NCBI GenBank assembly: GCA_963402885.1
Contig: OY727094.1
Span: 34,040,501-34,104,500 of the forward strand
Reading direction: 5' to 3'
Origin: Antedon bifida
Taxonomy: Eukaryota; Echinodermata; Crinoidea; Comatulida; Antedonidae
DNA: 64,000 nucleotides
Positions 49,291-63,100 of this stretch are shown here, piece by piece. The position numbers and the translations under genes are program-made. A model generated the notes under the pieces. It worked only from the letters and a program-made list of their open reading frames with translations, was not told the DNA's origin and did no database searches. Positions within the stretch are counted from its first letter, which is position 1. Each line of letters begins with the position of its first letter.

Positions 49291-52200
49291 ATTTTTTCTA
49301 TCTACCCTGCCTATCCAGCTCTTTAATTTTTATTCATTTACAGTATAGTAAGTTGGTATATATAAAATAGCTATATAAAATATCTCATTAAGAACATCGT
49401 GATTAAAATTGAATAGTACAACAAGAATATGTTATACATCCTAAATATATGTTATAAAACAAGCTTCATTAGCTTTGAAGATTTGTTTTTACTTTTGTTG
49501 TGTAACATACACTGAAACATATTTAGAATTTATTATTCATGCAATCAGCAAATGTTTATAATTATTTGACTCCTATTAATTACCTATTTTCTTAGATTAA
49601 AAAAAAAACAAGAAATATGTAAAAAATAAATATAAATAATGTTGAAACTTAGAACTATAAAGGAGACAAATACTAACAGACAGTAAGTTGTTTTTTTTCT
49701 GCGTTACCACTGGGTAATCAATTAGCTTACTTCCTAAACTGGTCATTTCCGCAATTTGCTATTGAAGATTTGGTATTACGAATCCCTCCAATGCATAGGA
49801 TTGTTTACCATTGTGTTTCTTTAACAATGGATGCTATACCTCAGATTAAATTCAATTGAATATTGTCTACTGCAGCTTAGGTATCTTTTCCTAAGGCTAC
49901 TACCATGAATCCCATAAACCTACACAATTGAATGAAGTCTAAACTCTAAACTAAAACACTATAAAAACGAAAAAAACAAGTTTAAAAGTAATTTCACATT
50001 AAAGCGCAAATGAACATTATACTGTGGTATTTAAAAAATAACAATTAGCGCGTGTGACGTAAACATTAATTAGCATACACATGTTTTCAAAACAGACACG
50101 CGCACAAGAAACAAAAAAGATCCAAAATCATGGCGTGATCTTAATAATAGTGCTTAACAGAAAAAAACAGAATCAAGTCTCCAGCTAAGGAAATTTAAAG
50201 TGAAAATCTGTGTATAAATCTGATCAATCAAACTGTGGTGAATTGGAGTTATAAGTAAGTATTACCAAGGTCCTTATCGGTACTTGCATACTTCCGTTTA
50301 TTCAGAAAAAGTGTTATACGACTAACTAAGAGGTGAGGCCATACGTCGATTGAGTTCAGCATGATGGACAGTTTTATAAGAAAACTTGGATATTTCCAAA
50401 ATGGTACACTTTGAGCAGGGAAAATACAAACTTATCACTTTATAATAGTGAGATTTGATACAATAATAAACATATAAATTACTATGGGAATAAAACAAAC
50501 GGGCTAGTTTATTTAGTACGTCTGTGACGTCACAGCTTGCTTGATGAAAATATCCGAATCCTGAATCAAGTAGCCCAATTAAGGCCAAAATGGCGAAATG
50601 ATAGGATCACTTTTTTTCTTTTATATTCTCATAATTATTTCAAACCAAAGTGGAAAGCACTGGTTGAATATATTAACATAAAATACATATTAAAATTCAA
50701 ATAATTTCGTTATAATTATATTTAAGCATAAATTGAGAAAGACTACAATTATACATATTTAAATCATCTTATAGACAGGAATTTATAACATTTTTATGCT
50801 GTGTGATTGAAAACAGTAAAGTAGCTATAATAATGTACTCGTGGGCAAATCATCAATAAAAATCATCAAAATTGTCATAGGTCTGCTTTCAAAATAATAC
50901 TCATTTCGAGATTCTCTTAATATATTTATTGTTTACTCTCCTTTAAAACGGAGGCACATTCTCCTAACAATTCCCGACCTATACAAAGTGTCAAGACAAA
51001 TATAGTCAGTTACAATTAATTATATAGATATAACAGTCAATAATGTTTCACAATTACAATACGTCAAGTAGTGCAAATGCTACGGACTTATTAACATTAT
51101 AAATATATATATCTTAATACGTTATTTGTTGCCTATCATCAACAACACATTTGGCTTTTCCACCAGGAAATATTCTACCGTATGTCTTGTAATATGAGGG
51201 GCATAACTACATAATTTCAAACATGAATTAAATGTTTTCCGCCGGAATTATTACTTTTAAACTCTGCAGTTTATACTTTGGTAACCTTTGACATTCAGAA
51301 GGAAAAGGAGATTTGGAACAATAACAAAATATTTTCATCTATTAGGACCCGGATATAATTTACATACAAAACTGTTTTTACTATTTATCGTCAGTTGCGA
51401 AAGGAAAAACTGATATTTACTTTTTTTAAATTATAATTATAAGAAACAGATATTTTTAATATATTTTTTTATATCATGTATTCCTTAATATCATCTTTTT
51501 CAGAAGCAAGATATTTAGATTCATCATCATCATCACTATCATCAATAATTTGATTTGGTACTGCAGTAAGGCTGTAAATCGTAATGAAATTTAAAAAAAA
51601 TTGATGTGTCCTGTGCAAGAAGTTCAGAGAATTTAATTTATTTTTTTTATTAACCACAAACTTTATCCATTCAATCTTTCATAAAATAATAATTCAAACT
51701 TAAACGTTACTCAGGTAAGGTATTATTTTCTGGTTATATTCTGATGTAACTATTTCAGAATCATGTTATGAAAAATTGAAATATAATTATGAAAACAATA
51801 TTTTATTTTAGACATTATTAAGTGGAGTTTAAAAAGTATTATCATAACTAAAAGCTATGCCGTTTACACTGTGTTATTGTTATGCAAGGTTAACAGTATA
51901 AACACATTCAGAACGTGATCCAAATGTTGAATCTCCAACTAAAATTAACGCTGCGAGTTACCAGCAACTCTCACACACTTTCAGAAATGGAACATTAATA
52001 TCATTATGCTTACGAAAACTACTCGACCTTTTTATTGCGCGCTTCCTGTTACCATGGAAGAAATTACCATGACCCTTATTTGGGTTTGTATAACGCGTAA
52101 ACTAATTGCCGTCATTTTCTAGGCCTATATATAACTATAATTGTACGTGATTTTCATCCTTTATCAAAAGAGTAGCGAAGGCAATCCCTGAATCTTGATA

Positions 52201-53797
52201 TAAACAAACACAAAATGAAAGCGAAATACCACACTATCGATCATATCACATTTAATTGATGCATTTTTATTATAATGTTACTATGCTGATGACGTAGATT
52301 TATCTAATTGTGAATATGAATTAAAGGTGCCACACAGGACAAAGATAGAATTGTCTTTGACTGAATGTTCGTGTCTCTGTCAGGAATATTGTATGTTGTT
52401 TTTAATGGTTTTTTTTCCTTTGTGGAATTGTTCTCTTTGTGTGACGTAACGAGTCTTCGCCTGCTTGGAATGTCAGATATCCCAGCAGGCATCAAATACT
52501 ATACTGATGTACGCGTAGCATTCAAAATTCATTCGAAGTACACTTAGTCTATAAATTACATCTTGAAATAATCATAATCAATTAAGTGATTATAGTTTGA
52601 CCTCTGACGAAAGCAAAACTATGTAAAAAGGGAAGTATCTTTGTAATTAGCATACGATGGCTAGATAAACTGCTGCAACGATGTAACACTGTCAATATTT
52701 ATACAATTATACGTGGTCTTATCACTTTATCATCTTTCGATCATACATCGGGTATTTTTATTCATACACAAAGAAAACAAAAATACAAAAACAGCAAACG
52801 AATGAAATGCCGTATACATTGGCAAAATTATCATCATATCAATTTGATTACAATATCAATTACATATTAAAATATCCAATATGCTATAAGATTATTAATC
52901 GCAGATTGTAAATTAAAGATAACCGAAGGATAAAAATTAATATAATCTAATAATGTTCTAATAATTACATTTGTATGCAAAGAGATAACTTTTTAATCTT
53001 TCAGTTGTGTGAAGTGCATCTAAACGGTCTTATTTTTCATTGCCCATTTAAAAAACAAAAAATGCAATTTATAAAATGTAATGACAGGTTACGTTCAGCT
53101 TATAAACTTTAAAAACACGTAAATTGAATGGCAATTGTTCAAATTATATTTATTTTAATTTTTTATTGTTAAATTAAATTAAAATGTTAAAATTAAAAAG
53201 AATCCCAGGTTACGTTCAACTTACAAAAATAAAAAATAAAACTAAATTAACTCAAATCTCGAAAACACAGATCCCAGATATATCTGAGTTTTATAGATCT
53301 AGAAAAAGAAAAAAAAGATATCTGAGAACTCAAACATGACGGTAATAAAACAAGAATTTTTATTAAATGAAAAACAATTACAATTCCACATGAAAAACTG
53401 TTTTACTGACGAGAACATTTCTGCATCATGTTATAAATACTGTAGGCCTTACGTAACGATACGATTTCTCTTTTCTATTATTCCTTAAAACTAAACATTT
53501 TCATTGTATGTATATTTTGTTTTCAGAATTTACAATAACAACTTTTGATATACTAGTAACTGTTTTTTCGAAAGCAATGCTAAGTTTCATTTTCGGTACC
53601 TTAATTGCATGTTTCAACATCTAAACGGAACATCTGTAATAAATAACAATTGTTGCGAAGAATTTAGGAGTGGTACAATGCGGCTGATCCAGGGGTGCGT
53701 ACTTTGTAGGAATCTGACACGGTATGCACTTTTAACATACGGGACATCTACCAAGGTCAGCCATATTATTTTGAAAATATGGCCTACTCTACAAATT

Positions 53798-53962
53798 AAA
53801 GTTCTGTCTACACTATCAAACTAGTTTGACAAAAATAGTGCGATGTGCCCAAATATGGTAGTGATATGCTCAAATATGGTAGTGATATGACATCATCATG
53901 TCCATATATGGGTACATCACATTTTTTTGTCACATAAAGTTTGATAATGTAGACACAGCTAT
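53798..53962. mobile_element. MITE family 1, copy 13
   Basis: TTCTGTCTACACTATCAAAC at the left and TTTGATAATGTAGACACAGC at the right, with a complete interior including CATCATGTCCATATATGG. Confidence 0.87.
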
Positions 53963-54639
53963 AGAAAAGAACTTTTTTTTTCAGAAATGTAGCCCAATCA
54001 AAGATTCCTAAATGCATCTATGGGTTCGAACGTGTTATTATTTATTATTTTAAATTTACTTTTACGATCTGTAGTGTCAGTTTATGAACTATCGGGTAGC
54101 AATTAAGGGTACTTTTTATAAAGAATATAATTTCAATGATGATATTTTGATATATTAAAAATGAATAATATTGAAATAATAAGCGAACGCTTTGCCAATT
54201 GTCAGGGTCGAGTCTTTTGTAAGTGGCGATCGCTGACTCTCTACAGACTTTGAGTTCGATTTTGTTTAAAGCCGGTGTTTGAACCATGTATTTACAAAAC
54301 ACAATAAAACCATTGTTTTATTTCACAAGGTTGACCTGACCTGAACAATAACTGTAACGTTTTGCATTAGCGCGTTTCAACGGGAAAGAACGTAAGGATC
54401 TGTTTGAAAACGAATTCATTACAGTATAAATTTTTAAAAAATAGAAAAAGAAACAAGTACCGGTATATTAGATTTATTTGATGACAATATTTTATTAATG
54501 TGAACTGAGGTGACATATAACATATATATTAAAAAAGGTTTGGTGTTGTGGATATAAATGTTCGACATTTTGAACAATATGCTTTGATCGTCCTCAGGAG
54601 GTTTGGTATTGTAAGACTGTTTAAGGTTGTTATTTTATT

Positions 54640-54745
54640 TGATGTTTTTTCCGTGTCTATTTTAATTGTTATTTTATAAGCCAGAATTGGCTAGTCTTGT
54701 AACTTAAACAAGAGTGTGATTAAATAAATAAATAAATACATCAAT
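54640..54745 (+). mobile_element. retroposon 3' end with an (AAAT)n tail
   Basis: AAGCCAGAATTGGCTAGTCT, then ACTTAAACAAGAGTGTGATT, and a tail of TAAATAAATAAATAAATA. AGCCAGAATTGGCT forms a small hairpin just before the tail, as in many LINE or SINE 3' ends. The body upstream is not recognisable. Confidence 0.5.
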
Positions 54746-55653
54746 ATATTTATTTGTCAAAGTTTAGCAACAAGTAAACACAAACAAGTATTACATTTCA
54801 GGTTTACAGAAATTATGCAATTTTTCGGTGTGAAAACTATCACGAAAGTTATACATTCATACCTAACTTGATACGATACAATGCATAGGCTATACGTAAA
54901 AGACAAATTACTGAAAATGACAATGATGTGGTATTAGTGACTGAATTTCAATGGATAAATACAAAATACAATAAGCAATAAGGCTAAACCAAAACTATCA
55001 AGCAAAACTACCAGAAAGTGCAAAGCTTTTGGAAAACACTCTTCGTCGAGCTAATGACCTACAAATTGATTATTTTAATTTATTTAAGATAAGTTTGAGA
55101 AAACAAAAATCTTAACAGATACCGAATGAATGTAGAATCAGCATATGTTTGAATTAACGTTTTCTCCAATTTTAGATGGAAACATTGAACCACGATGACG
55201 TCATTAAATGAGCGAGTTGGTTATTAATTAATAAAGTTCATTTATGTTGTTGTTGTTGTTTATTCAGACTTATAGATGACAAATTTGAAAAAAAAAATCA
55301 CATTAAATTAAATGTCTTATTTAAATTTCCAATTTTCCATTTAAGTCAAAACCAAAGGTACACATACTAAAACTTCATAATATAAGTCGTCCGAGGATTA
55401 TTTTTTTAATAATTCAACAAAAACATGTGAATCAAGTTATTGCATGTGAATGGATAACAATATTGGTAGATTAATCATATTAAAATAAGTACAAGCTATC
55501 GATAGCCAACGCATCCAAGACGTTATGTCTTAGTTTGTACTCTATAAAATGTAAGTAATAATTTAGATACACCTACTTTATTGTGTGGTGTTTCGTTTAT
55601 TGTGATCAACTCTAAGGTGGATATGACTTAAAGGTATTATTTAACAAATAGTA

Positions 55654-55725
55654 CCTGATGATGACCTATGGTCGAAAGTACTCGTATAATAAATATTTTA
55701 TTTTGAGGCAGAAACAAGAAATTTG
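55654..55725 (+). repeat. hammerhead-ribozyme-like motif
   Basis: TACCTGATGATGACCTATGG then TCGAAAGTACT. It contains CTGATGA, a stem-loop GACC-TAT-GGTC, then GAAA: the conserved half of a hammerhead core. The cleavage-site half (stem III and the UH before stem I) was not located with confidence. AGTAC before and GTACT after the core are also complementary, which is not the usual hammerhead topology. Downstream TTGAGGCAG links it to the motifs at 13870 and 49226. Confidence 0.5.
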
Positions 55726-57779
55726 TCTGTTTTATTTAACAAATATACTTGTGTTTTGAGGTATATGTTTTCATTATTCTGCATTTAATGAATGTGGAAA
55801 CTGAATGTTATTACTTATATATACACTTTGTTTGCAACACATTCAGATTACTTTAAGAATACGCCTCTTTATAATTAATTATTAATCACTGTTGGGACGA
55901 TTGATGGACAAATGTGAAATCACTGATGCATGTTTCGAAAGAAAACAAAATCAAATTGATATGGGAACATAACAAAGCATATAGGTACAGTGCAAGGTTA
56001 TAGACATAATGATCACCAATTATTGATTGATATAGCGTTTTTGCTCATTTAAAATATTAATTATATATCTTACTGGTATACCCTTAGATGTTGAGTAAAA
56101 TTGAAATGATAATTTTTCTGTGTTAAAGATTATCTGGTGCCGACAATCAATCGTGCACACAGCAATAAAAGCTTGTTTGAATCGTAAATATAGTATTAGT
56201 AATAATATTTAACACGTCTGTATTCGTTTGTAAACATACCGTACCGTACGTATTGAGTAAATTGTGGCACGTATACTTGTAAATTTGGATTGTTCTCATC
56301 ATTTATTATAAATCCTCACTATAATATATAGTAAAATTCGGAGAATATGATAATAATTCATTAATACATTAATTCATCGAATACATTATTGATGTTGACA
56401 TTAGTTCTCTACACAATGACGTATATAAATGTCAGTGCTAATAATATATTACTTCCGGACGTCCACAAAATGTTAAATTGTTACTAGAAAAAATGAAGAG
56501 ATTTTTAAAATAAACAAATTAGAACTCGTCACGGATTTTAAGTGTTTGTATTTTATCATTAATGACTATCAACACTAACGATATACATGTTGTATGTTTA
56601 GTAGCAAAATGGTAAAGAAATCACAAATTCATGCATATTAAAATTATAAATATTTTATACTGTTTATTGAATAATCAACATGGCGGATAGTAACCATTCG
56701 GACTAAAATTAGATCGTCGTAGTCAGGCAATGCTATACTGTACACACACTGAACATTTTCCGTGATTTCAGGCTATACATAATTATGCAAAATTAAGGAT
56801 ATAAAATTAAATTGTGAAGCTAGTCGAATGGAAAATAATTTGCCTCATTTCAGTTTTGAATCAAATTTTTGGCGATCTCTTCTTCACAAATTTTAATTTA
56901 TACAACATTATGAGACGATATGAGCACATTTTTACCTACATTGGTACCTTTTCATTAAAAATAATAACTATTTGATGATCGAAACTGAAATCATTAAATG
57001 TGACAAAATCAAATAATATTGATTAATTCGAGCGAGCATATGGAAATGAACAAATATCATGTAGTTTCATCTGGTTCTAAAGCTTAGGCCTATAACAATT
57101 ACGAGACTGCCCGTATATGGATGTAAAAGAAAAACGATACAGTTCAGTCCCAATACATTATCAGTAATGATTGGGATTTATGTCTAAAACACAGGCGGCA
57201 TATAAATTGTTATGCCCATGTGTTTGTAATTATTCGACCTGTCCGATCTCTATTACAAGCATTTGTACATCCATAATGGGAGTACGATATATATGCCTAC
57301 GTAAAATAATTTATCACGGAAATCTGTTTCGGATTCGCTTTATATAACTACAACAAGGCCACGTATGATCTGCTGTAAATGTGAAACAATATTGTAACGA
57401 TGTCTAATGATAATGCAAAATTGTATAATTACATATGCTATATATGCTAAGATCATTATTTATTTATATCATGCATGATTTAGCCTATCAACACAGTGTA
57501 AATTAAACCATGGACCGTAATGTACACGTTAACACAAAAAACATAGGCCTAGTTTTTTTTCAAATCATACATGTGACGTTTTAAAATGTATGATATATTT
57601 CGAATGAATAGGTGTACATTATGAATGCATTACAGATAGTAACTATGAAGAAATTCACATAAACACATGATGTTTCACTAAACTGTAAACATTTCAAAAT
57701 TCCATCCACGCCCAGTTTTTTACGAGTCTTTATAAAGCGATATAGAAACTCTCACAAACAACGGAATTCAATCTTTGAT

Positions 57780-57945
57780 ACACCGCTGTAGACCGCATTG
57801 CGTCTGCGCACATACAGCTTTTGTCCATTTTTCAACGCCATGTTTGACGACAAAACACTAATGGTATCGAAATGGTTCTAAGTATTTTCGCTGATTATGA
57901 ACATTCGGGATAAGCTGTGATATAGCGATTGTAATAGACTTGTAG
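57780..57945 (+). other. possible 5' UTR exon of the PRDM2-like gene
   Basis: The sequence from about 57780 is CpG-richer than its surroundings (CCGCATTGCGTCTGCGCACA) and ends in a strong donor, GACTTGTAG then GTAAGTATT, at 57945. The next plus-strand coding exon is the PRDM start exon, whose acceptor at 60152 lies only 12 bases before its ATG, so an upstream noncoding exon is expected. A 13-codon upstream frame begins with ATG at 57840. Confidence 0.4.
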
Positions 57946-60164
57946 GTAAGTATTATTAGTTGTTATTTGTTGTTATCAGTTATCGTACTAAGGCTGTAGT
58001 TAAAATTTTTTGGCATTTTAACGTGTGATATTCTGTACAAGGTCGAGTTTATTTTTGTCACCGTGTAACGTTCTATGAATGGAATGTGGGATTATGAATT
58101 GCATATAAACGTAGCATACAATTCGTTGCTTTCAACTTAATTTACAACAATACTAACTAAACTAACAGTAGTCCATGTAACCTACGTATGCTAGTAAGGT
58201 ATTTTCTTTAGTAAACTTGCATTATATATACTTTACGTGAATTTAAAAAAAAATTATAACACTTTCGAATTTGTGTTCTGGAGTGAAGCGAAAAAATCAA
58301 TCGGTGATGGGTCGCTCGTCGTAATAAAAGTTGACCCTCAATACTACTAACTGAACTTTCAGTTCAGTACGGGTGCGTGATAAAACAGCTTTAGTAATTG
58401 TGTTTCGAGTATATATATTAAGATTTGATTTAAATATTAGATTACGATATATTATTTGTTGACGTTTTGTTTTATGGTATTCTATGTGATTAGTAGAGGA
58501 AGCATATTCTGTTGTTTCGTCGTCTGTTACAAAATTATTGTAATCATAGTCGAACCGGATGCACGTTATTTTTTTTATTTCTCGGTTTGGCCTACTAACT
58601 ACGGAATCGTCTGACTAAATTCCTCCAGATAAAGGAGTCATGTGTTTACAGTATGTCTGATTAAGTCATTGTTGCCTGAAAATGTGGGATCTAGATGTGT
58701 TTTGCGAAATCGATGGACCGAAGCGAGTAGAATAGAATAGAAAATAGCGAGTTAGTTTTAACATTATTGAAGTTCAGGTTAGCAATATATTCATGGTTTT
58801 AATGTTAAGAAACCACAGTTAATTTAGGTATCGTTTTTAAAAACATGTGTAGGTAAGCCTGCTTGTGGTGTCGCAAGGATACGAAATTTGATATCCAGTG
58901 GACCGGTTTCATTACGACTAGAAAGGGAATTGTTTGTCGTCTAGTCTACACTCTTGGTTTTGTATATTATTACAGGAGAGGAGTGTGTTTTATTTGATTG
59001 AATTCTGTCTATTATTCTGATGTGCTGATTCCAAACTACGAACTAATCATTTTAGCAGTGACCTTCTCTTAGACTTAGATTGCAAGATGAGTCGAGGCTA
59101 ACTCAATAAATAAGCCAAAGAAGCTAAGCGTACACAGGCCAGTATGTTGACTTGTCACCTTGTAGGGCCAGAGTTCACTTCCACAAATTTACAATAGCTA
59201 GGCCTGAACTGAACTTTAAAAATCAACATTATCAGATAGCACAACTTGATTGATAGATTGTTCTTATGGTAGAATTATTTAGCAGTGAGTCACTGTATGT
59301 TATTGGTACAGGAGGTTAATTCCTCATGTGGTATAAAAATGAAGTCATTTCATTCTGCTGAGATATCTTATGTTAAGTAGGTTGCAGAAACTATATTGAA
59401 GATTTTATGTTTCAGGTCATTTTATATATTAATATTTAACAACTACATGTTGTTTTTGAATAGTAATCCCCAGGCTTAAGTGTTTCTGCTGGTTGGAATT
59501 GCAGTCTCAGAATGTTCTTTATTAATTTGACAATGCTGGTATTGTTATACTGTTAGTAGGCCTACATAATATAGCAGTCTACATTTTATGCATATGGATG
59601 AAAAATGGATGGTTGTTCTATTACCGCCCTGTAGTATCATTATGTGGAACTCATTGTATGTTTATTATGATTTGCAGTTTTTTATTTCTTGTTTGACGAC
59701 AGTTTGTTGGAAAGTTTTAGGGGTTTTTTTGTTCAAAATTGTTGCCGATATGCTCTTCTAAAAAATGCAGTTATATGCATGTATCATTCTTCAGTACTTA
59801 CACGTACAGGTTCCAGGTTTTATCTTTTCTTTTAAATATGTTATTCTTTTTAATCTTTTATCTTATTTCTTTTATATCTCACAAGAATTGTATACTTTTT
59901 GTTTTGTACTTTGTATCCATTCAACTCAATTGAGTTGGCCCCTATTGTTACTTGGTACTCCACAGCATTGTTGTTTTTCAGTAATAATAAGTTTACTTTT
60001 CAGGAAAACTATCTGAACCTGAACATAGTGTTTCCATTTAATGTTATTGTAATACGCCTGTTGTTATATTTTACAATAGGTACAGTAGCATGTTATTCTC
60101 ATCTGAAACACTACATCTATGCTATCAATTATTTTTGTGTCTCCATATTTAGATAATAGCAACC

Positions 60165-63100
60165 ATGGAAGAGGCGATGCCACCAGGAATGACCCTTCCC
60201 AGGGAGCTTGAAATACAACCTTCCCAGACTGACAACAAAAGAATTGGTAAGGAGTGAGGATGTGATCTCATGGCGTGTCACACACTCTATTATTATTTGT
60301 ATATTGTTATTTTTTATTTATACTGGGTGTATACAGGACTGTTCTCACTGAGGGCATATAGACAAATTGTTAGAAGGTTTTAAAAAGAAACAAAAAAAAA
60401 CAACACCATCTATTTATCAGCATTCTATGACTTGGCACCTACTAGAAATAAAAATCTTCATTTGTTCATTAATCATGAGGCTGATGTTAATGATAATTAT
60501 GATAACAATAATCTTTATAATTGCTATCCACAACAACAATTTTCACTTCTTTGAATGTGTAATTTTAATGTAACTGTAAATACTGTATAGATCATCATAA
60601 TATTCAATATTCAAAGATCATTGCTTTTTATATTTATAAAGCATCCTGTTATTTGCTTTTTGCTGATTGGATGTTGTTGGATTAAATAAATAAAATCATA
60701 ACGTCATTTCATTTTGGTAAGATATCTCAATTGATGGTCTCTCATAATTATCAGAAATTAATTTAACTTTCTTTTTTGATACTTTGTTAGGTGTCTACTC
60801 CAAGTATACAATCAAGAAAGGAGTGAAATATGGGCCATACAAAGGTGTCCGAAGAAAGCTACATGATGTCACTGACCACACCTACACATGGGAGGTTAGA
60901 CTTATTCTCAATTGCTAACTCACGATCTTAGTCCTATTATATAAATTGAATGAATTGATCACTGCCATAATTGACAATGACAATATGACATGATGTGAAA
61001 GTGCTGTATGACAATTATATGGTACTACAGGAACCAACACATGTGGAATCTCCCTCACAGTTGGTAATCTACCACTTTCCAAAGACATATCTTGAATCCA
61101 TAGATGGCCCTTGTAAATGTTCACTATAATTTGGGAGGTTAGACTTCTTCTTAATTGTTAACTCATGATATTAGTCCTATTATATAATGCTTAATTCTAA
61201 ATACCTTGCGTCCAATTGCTTTAAACTAATCGATTACACTGTCAGTTTAAACATCCTGTTTTCCAGTTGCTGACCATGTTCTTACAATGACAATATGACA
61301 TGAATTGAAAGTACTGTATAATAATTATATGGTACAGCAATCAACTCATGTGGAATATTCATTAATCGTAATCTACTTCAGTAGTACAAATCCTGGACAC
61401 ATCATATGCTCATGTAAATGTTATAGACCACTATACTTTATAAAAGGCGTAAAATAGGACATTTAACTTCATTCACTATCCAATTAAAATTCAGTCCTCC
61501 ACACATAATGGGTTGTTACCAAGAAGAATATTACTTAATAATTAAAAATAATCAAAATAATTTGTATACTTTTGTTTATAGATTGTGAGTCCATCTAGGA
61601 AGCCACTTTGTCTAATCGATGCCTCTGATGTAAGAAAGGCTAATTGGCTTCGCTTTGTAAAAAGTGCACGTTTCTATGAGGAACAGAATATGATTGCATC
61701 GCAAATTAAAAAGAATATCTTCTACAAAGTTATCAAGGTAAATGATGTTATAGTGTGGTTAAAAATCTTCAAACATTCACAAGCTGTCTTTTAATTGACG
61801 TATTCAATTGCGAAACATACTCTCAACAGAAAAGCTGTTAAGTTCTTTTTTATTTATATGTTACAACGTTAAATGAGAAATATTTATTTGTTGAGTACTA
61901 ACTCAACTTTCAAAATACTCTTACTGTAATACCTAATGGAATGACGGTACATTAATTTTCTAATTGAATACGCCAAGAATATAGACTAACTTAAAACCTT
62001 TTTAGTGTGTTGTTAGAAGCTTTGCATGGTGAAATCAAATGTTGATATAAAGTTTGCGGTACACCACGTATATATAGTTCTGAAAATAACTGTTTAGTTT
62101 CTCAAAGAAACTCAACAGTTCTTTTCAGAACTATATATATATATATAACTGTATATATATATATATAACTGTATATATATATATATAACTGTATATATAT
62201 ATATATAACTGTATATATATATATATAACTGTATATATATATATATATAGCTGTATATATATTTTCAGAACCACTTTATAGTGTTGATAACATGATCAAC
62301 CTTCCTCCAGAACAACCACAGTACATCCTTGTGAATATTGTACCATGAATTTATGATACAGTATCTCCTGTAATTTAACTGTTTTTTATTATTTATAATA
62401 TTGACATTACCTTTCTTATATAAAATATCAAACTGTTGTATTTGTAGGATATTCACCCTGGAGATGAATTGTTATGCTGGTTTAATAATACAGTAGATGC
62501 ATCCTGCAACCACATGGAAGGAGCAAGTTACAGTAAAGAGGCTGATTTCAAGTTCCACCAGACAGAACAAATTATGGACCTAAAAGACATCAAACTTTTT
62601 AAACAACCAGCAAATATTAAGAAGAAAAAACAAAACCTTAGTCTTCCTAAAGTAGAAAATATTTCCAACAAAAACCTGAAGATTAAAAAAAGAAAGTTAG
62701 TTGGAAATTATTTGAGAAATAAAAAGATGAAGAATGATATCATTCCAAAACTTGAAGAAGAATCAATGGAAGGCAAATCTGACTTGGTTAAAGAAGAAGA
62801 CAAAAGTGGCAGTGATCACAAGAATGATCAACCATCAGAAGAACAGAACAAATTGTTTGATGCAGTGACCAAAGACTCAAACATTACAGGTATAAAACCA
62901 ATAGGTTCTTGTGCAAATGTCTTCAATGCTGTTGTGAGATTATCTCCTGTTAGCAAAACTACCTTAGATGGACCAATAGCTGAAGAATTATCTTCTAATT
63001 ATATTCCTGTAGTCTCTAGTAGAAGGTCTTGCCTGCAGACACACCAAACCTCAAAACAAGTTGAGAAAAAACAATTTTCCAAAGGTACAGGTACTATAAA

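Larger units (their letters stand above)
38973..60164. other. long gene-poor interval with repeats
   Basis: Between copy B and the PRDM gene I find no convincing host exon. The interval is AT-rich. The recognisable content is listed separately: an X-box, MITEs, LINE fragments, inverted repeats, hammerhead-like motifs and a possible PRDM 5' UTR exon. Stretches 44300-45500, 49700-53500 and 55750-57700 show nothing I can name. A palindromic CRE core (CTGTGACGTCACAG) sits near 50522 without any gene nearby. Confidence 0.5.

Noticed and set aside
50522..50535. Palindromic CRE (CTGTGACGTCACAG) as a promoter element
   Set aside because: The match is perfect, but no gene or start-site evidence lies nearby, and the surrounding open frame at 50322-50588 has no recognised features.
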